A DNA stretch of 41,772 nt from Cyanobium sp. CZS25K (GTDB lineage: Bacteria; Cyanobacteriota; Cyanobacteriia; PCC-6307; Cyanobiaceae), in the NCBI GenBank assembly GCA_030373325.1, contig JAUCZB010000023.1:1-41772 (forward strand). Direction: 5' to 3'. Below the pieces are notes generated by a model. That model was not told the origin of the DNA, ran no database searches, and saw only the letters and a program-made list of their open reading frames with translations. Made by a program: the position numbers and the translations under genes. The number at the start of each line of letters is the position of its first letter. The first letter of the stretch is position 1. This document shows, in pieces, positions 39,061 to 41,772 of this stretch.

Positions 39061-40369
39061 GCCAGCGGTCCCGGAATGGGATGTTCTGCTCCGCGGCGGT
39101 GTCCTGCGGGCACTCAGCCAAAGGGGGTGTCGGAGCGGCTGGACGGTCTCGAATTTCAGGGGACGGGCACGCCTCCACATCACGGCCCGTGCCACTGGTG
39201 GCCATCGCAGGCAGCTCCTGCTGCCCTACCCGTGGGAGTCGGACCAGCTGGAAGCCATCCGTGATGGCGTCGTGAAGCTCTACGGGGACTTCCAGGAAGG
39301 CATCCCACTGGAACAAGCCATTGCCGAGCTCAGTGCGGTCATGGCTGAGGCGCAGGCCAGACGCGAGACGCCCAGCCCGACCAGCGGCACCTCTGCCCCG
39401 CACACCAGTGCCCCGATCTCCGCAGCAGCAGGCCGCCCGGTCCCAGTTGATTGGCCTGGGTTGATCCGTCGCTACCAGCAGCACAAACTGCGCAGCGGCG
39501 AAATCAAAGAATCGACCTGGGAGCGGCTGTACAAGCCGCGGATGGCGCTGCTCCTCAAAACAGCGAAAGGACCTCCAGCTGTGCGGGACGCCAAGCACTT
39601 GCTGGAAGCCCAGGCTGATCTCTGGCGGCAACGCCCTGGCTGCCGCACCAGACGCCTCCAGATTCAGTACACAGCAGCACTGCTGCGCTGGGGTGTGAGT
39701 GAAGGGCTCCTGCCAGCCCAGTGGGCTCCGCCACCTGATCTGGCGAGCACCATCGGTCGCTCAAGGGAGAGCAAGACCATCACCACACCGATCGGTGTGG
39801 AGGACATCCTGGCGATGGTGAAGGCCATCCCCGATCCCCGATGGCGTCTCGCCTTTCAGCTGATCAATGCCTTTGGCCTGCGCCCTGAGGAACTGCAGCA
39901 TCTGCAGCTTCGCCAGGGGCGGCTCTGGTGCACCTACGAAAAGGTGGCCTCGCGTGGCAAAACCAAGCCCAGGCCCCTTCGGCTGCTGCCGAGCGACGCA
40001 TGGGCAGCGGCCTGGAACCTGGTCGAGACCTTTGATCCGGCCCTGCTACCACCGATGCGGGCTGGCTTTGGCTCTGATTCTTTCAGCCGCTATCTGCTTC
40101 GGCGCGAGCACTGGCAGAACCTGCGGCGTCAGTACGACGCCCAGGGCGAAAAGCTGGTCCTGTACTCCTGCCGGCACGGCTACGCCCACCGTGCCCACGT
40201 GATCTGCGACCTGCCGCCCAAGGTGGTGGCGGCGGCCATGGGCCACAGCGTCCAGACCCACCTGGCGGCCTACAGCCGCTGGTGCGGGGATGACGTGGTG
40301 GACGACGCCTTCGCCAAGGCAGAGCAAAGGTTGGGCCAGGGGCTAGGCCCTCAGATCTCAGCGGCGTAG
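39059..40369 (+). CDS. Tyrosine recombinase (site-specific integrase)
   Basis: This 436-residue integrase has an N-terminal arm-type DNA-binding region (about 25-75, FRGRARLHITARATGGHRR), a core-binding domain around TWERLYKPRMALLLKTAKG, and a catalytic domain. Catalytic residues visible are the arginine in FGLRPEELQHL, lysine in YEKVASRGKTKPR, arginine in LYSCRHGYAHR (with Tyr in place of the usual first His), the histidine in AAMGHSVQTH, and the nucleophile in LAAYSRW. It follows tRNA-Arg and its repeats. The start is uncertain: ATG 39059 lies inside the repeat. Its last 19 nt overlap the convergent PIN gene. Confidence 0.88.
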   Translation: MPAVPEWDVLLRGGVLRALSQRGCRSGWTVSNFRGRARLHITARATGGHRRQLLLPYPWESDQLEAIRDGVVKLYGDFQEGIPLEQAIAELSAVMAEAQARRETPSPTSGTSAPHTSAPISAAAGRPVPVDWPGLIRRYQQHKLRSGEIKESTWERLYKPRMALLLKTAKGPPAVRDAKHLLEAQADLWRQRPGCRTRRLQIQYTAALLRWGVSEGLLPAQWAPPPDLASTIGRSRESKTITTPIGVEDILAMVKAIPDPRWRLAFQLINAFGLRPEELQHLQLRQGRLWCTYEKVASRGKTKPRPLRLLPSDAWAAAWNLVETFDPALLPPMRAGFGSDSFSRYLLRREHWQNLRRQYDAQGEKLVLYSCRHGYAHRAHVICDLPPKVVAAAMGHSVQTHLAAYSRWCGDDVVDDAFAKAEQRLGQGLGPQISAA

Positions 40370-40920
40370 TGCCGCACGGCCTGCGAGAACCCGCCTAACC
40401 CCTGTTCCTCCAGGGTGTCCAGGTACTCCTTAACCGTCTTGGGTGGGTTTTTGAGGCTGGCTCTGTGCTGCCTCATCGCCATGCAGACCCGCTCGGCATC
40501 GAGGTTCAGCTGATCGACCAGAAACGAATCGGGATGGCAGGCGCCAATCCCATAGCTCGTCAGGGCATGATCCGGGAAGTCATCCAGGTTGAAGGTGACG
40601 ATCAGATCGGCTCCACACTTGATGGCGGCAGCCAGAACATGGCGGTCATCCGGGTCGGGTAACTCCAGGGATGGAATCAGGGACTGATAGCCATCGACCA
40701 GCGCATCACGCACGTGAGCATTCATCAGTGAGCGAGTGCGCTCCAGCTGCGCTCTGGAGAGATCGGAGCGTTTCCGCAGAACTGCCGTGATCCACTCCTC
40801 GTGAATCTGGTCACTCCAGCGGGCCCGATAGAGATCCGTGAGTGCCAGGCGCATCAGCAGATCGCGGAGTGGAGCTGGATAGAGAACGCAAGCGTCGTAG
40901 ATGACCGTGAAGCGATTCAC
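40351..40920 (-). CDS. PIN-domain protein paired with an HTH antitoxin
   Basis: The product of 189 residues starts at GTG 40920, one base after the upstream stop. PIN motifs are VIYDACVLYPAPLRDLLMRL, the glutamate in WSDQIHEEWITAVLRKR, and PDPDDRHVLAAAIKCGADLI followed by VTFNLDDFPD. This 'DACVLYPxxLRDLLxRLA' class is longer than VapC and is normally encoded after an excisionase-type helix-turn-helix protein, as here. It is the first cargo of the tRNA-Arg island. Its 3' end overlaps the integrase gene. Confidence 0.87.
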   Translation of the reverse strand: MNRFTVIYDACVLYPAPLRDLLMRLALTDLYRARWSDQIHEEWITAVLRKRSDLSRAQLERTRSLMNAHVRDALVDGYQSLIPSLELPDPDDRHVLAAAIKCGADLIVTFNLDDFPDHALTSYGIGACHPDSFLVDQLNLDAERVCMAMRQHRASLKNPPKTVKEYLDTLEEQGLGGFSQAVRHYAAEI

Positions 40921-40921
40921 C

Positions 40922-41395
40922 TCAGTAGCCCATGCCCAGCTCCTGGGCCTGGGCCGCCAGCTCATCGAGAGCTGCGCTGCGCTGCTGGTCGATGGCGTGC
41001 TTGTAGGTCATCAGGTCGGCCAGGCGGATGCGCCGGTGGGTGCCGACCTTGCGGAAGGGGATCTCACCTTGCTCCAGCCGCTCGATCAGAAAGGGTCGCG
41101 ACACGTTCAGCAGATCAGCGGCTTGCTGTGTCGTGAGCTCCGCATGCACCGGCACCAGCGTGACGGCATTGCCCTGGGCCATCTGCACCAGGATTCCCTG
41201 CAGCAACTCCAGCACTGGGGCTGGGATGGGAACGGATGCGCACTGGCCGCCTTCCAGCTCAAGGGAGAGACAGGCTTGACGCAGGCCATGGCTGGCACGA
41301 AAGCGAGCGAGGTCGCGCAGGCTTGCTCCTGCGGCCTCAGCTGCCTCGACTGTGGGAACCACGGGCTCCATTGAGCTGGGGAGCGCGACGGCCAT
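40922..41395 (-). CDS. Excisionase-type helix-turn-helix antitoxin
   Basis: The 157-residue protein has a variable N-terminal half and an HTH_17 domain near the C-terminus: ELTTQQAADLLNVSRPFLIE and RLEQGEIPFRKVGTHRRIRL, followed by ADLMTYKHAIDQQRS. Proteins of this layout are the antitoxin partners of the long PIN proteins encoded just downstream. ATG at 41395 (MAVALPSSMEPVVP) is chosen; starts at 41482 or 41536 would lengthen a segment without similarity. It is one base from the toxin gene. Confidence 0.82.
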   Translation of the reverse strand: MAVALPSSMEPVVPTVEAAEAAGASLRDLARFRASHGLRQACLSLELEGGQCASVPIPAPVLELLQGILVQMAQGNAVTLVPVHAELTTQQAADLLNVSRPFLIERLEQGEIPFRKVGTHRRIRLADLMTYKHAIDQQRSAALDELAAQAQELGMGY

Positions 41396-41531
41396 GGGCA
41401 ACGGGGGAGAGGCCACATGAACAGTAGTCGAAATACTCGCAGCAACCGCAGCATCTGCAAGAGCGGTGGGCCGGCGTTCCATGGCTGGCTGGCCAAGGCC
41501 CAGCCAGCGGGATGCGGGCTGCAGTGATCGC

Positions 41532-41666
41532 TCCAAGATCGAGCTCCGCGCCGCGGGCTTCCGCCTGGTGGTCGAGGTGCGGGATCACTCGAAGGCGCCG
41601 GGCCTTGTCATGGCGGTGGGTAAGCGGGAGCGCAATGCTGGCTACCGACAGGCTGCCCAGCGCTGA
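41532..41666 (+). pseudogene. RelE/StbE-like toxin, C-terminal remnant
   Basis: About 44 codons read SKIELRAAGFRLVVEVRDHS, then LVMAVGKRERNAGYRQAAQR and TGA. This is the C-terminal half of a RelE-type mRNA interferase, in which 'YKIKLRASGYRLVYxV' and 'VxAVGKRERSAVYxxAxxR' are standard. The N-terminal half is missing and the frame upstream is unrelated. No RelB partner was seen. It is another toxin fossil inside the island. Confidence 0.75.
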
Positions 41667-41677
41667 GGCCCTACCCC

Positions 41678-41772
41678 ATGGCCCACTCCATGCCCTCTGA
41701 GCTGGATCAGCTGCGCAGGGAAAACGCTCGTCTGATTGGCCTGCTGGAGGCTCACGGCATCGCCTGGCGCTC
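41678..41772 (+). CDS. N-terminus of a probable TOTE-type primase/helicase protein, cut by the window
   Basis: From ATG 41678 to the right edge the frame reads MAHSMPSELDQLRRENARLI and GLLEAHGIAWR. A short coiled segment 'LRxENARLIxLLExHGIxWR' is the start I associate with large proteins of TOTE conflict systems, which join an archaeo-eukaryotic primase to helicase and nuclease domains. Only 31 codons are visible, so this is a suggestion. Any coiled-coil protein could begin like this. It follows the RelE remnant by 11 nt and would be further island cargo. Confidence 0.45.
   Translation, partial: MAHSMPSELDQLRRENARLIGLLEAHGIAWR

Noticed and set aside
38858..41772. A second tRNA-Arg 3' end as right attachment site inside the window
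   Set aside because: No copy of the T-arm and acceptor sequence was seen again before the right edge. The site must be outside, if it exists.

Overview
The window looks like the chromosome of a high-GC unicellular cyanobacterium of the Synechococcus/Cyanobium type. Pointers are the HIP1 octamer GCGATCGC (541, 21867, 37050), an HpsJ-type membrane protein, a choice-of-anchor surface protein with a cyanobacterial PEP-CTERM-like tail, and the housekeeping run serS, rseP, rpsN, pnp, cysQ, rsmI, which I recall as conserved in picocyanobacteria. No rRNA or CRISPR array was seen. One tRNA (Arg, anticodon TCT) is present.

Layout. 1-2.7 kb is a decayed accessory zone: the tip of an IS5-like element, a broken vapBC pair, a HicB remnant, a 14-codon vapB scar, a 41-bp near-palindrome and an intact DUF433/DUF5615 pair. 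2.7-4.7 kb holds pseudopilin cassette A (minus strand). 4.8-10.4 kb holds an AbrB/PIN pair, a wrecked AAA ATPase, two convergent HpsJ-like membrane proteins, an AT-rich choice-of-anchor K surface protein, a broken nucleotidyltransferase and a vapBC pair. 10.4-16.5 kb holds a GGDEF-EAL protein flanked by a repeat of the lepA 3' end, then lepA and a SAM methyltransferase. 16.6-21.8 kb holds Phd/PIN, nfu, pseudopilin cassette B and a frameshifted lipoprotein gene. 21.8-30.6 kb holds Phd/PIN, serS, a second methyltransferase, pseudopilin cassette C and a PilZ protein. 30.7-38.8 kb is core: rseP, nth, rpsN, pnp, cysQ, rsmI, a LapA-domain protein and an HTH protein, with one more Phd/PIN pair. At 38.86 kb tRNA-Arg is followed directly by a tyrosine integrase, a PIN/HTH pair, a RelE remnant and the first codons of what looks like a TOTE-type primase. 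This is the left part of an integrated island that runs off the window.

The main theme is pilin-like surface machinery. Three four-gene cassettes share one order: a PilX/GspK-like protein without Glu5, a PilV/GspI-like pseudopilin, a FimT/GspH-like pseudopilin and a PilW/GspJ-like pseudopilin. Cassette C continues after 9 nt into a methyltransferase with a regulatory domain. A paralogue of that enzyme lies near cassette B. A dual-domain c-di-GMP enzyme and a PilZ receptor are in the same stretch. My inference is a family of alternative pilus or pseudopilus tips, possibly methyl-modified and c-di-GMP responsive, related to the Hps pseudopilins of filamentous cyanobacteria.

The second theme is toxin-antitoxin turnover: seven pairs look intact, and at least six further TA-type genes are truncated or scarred.
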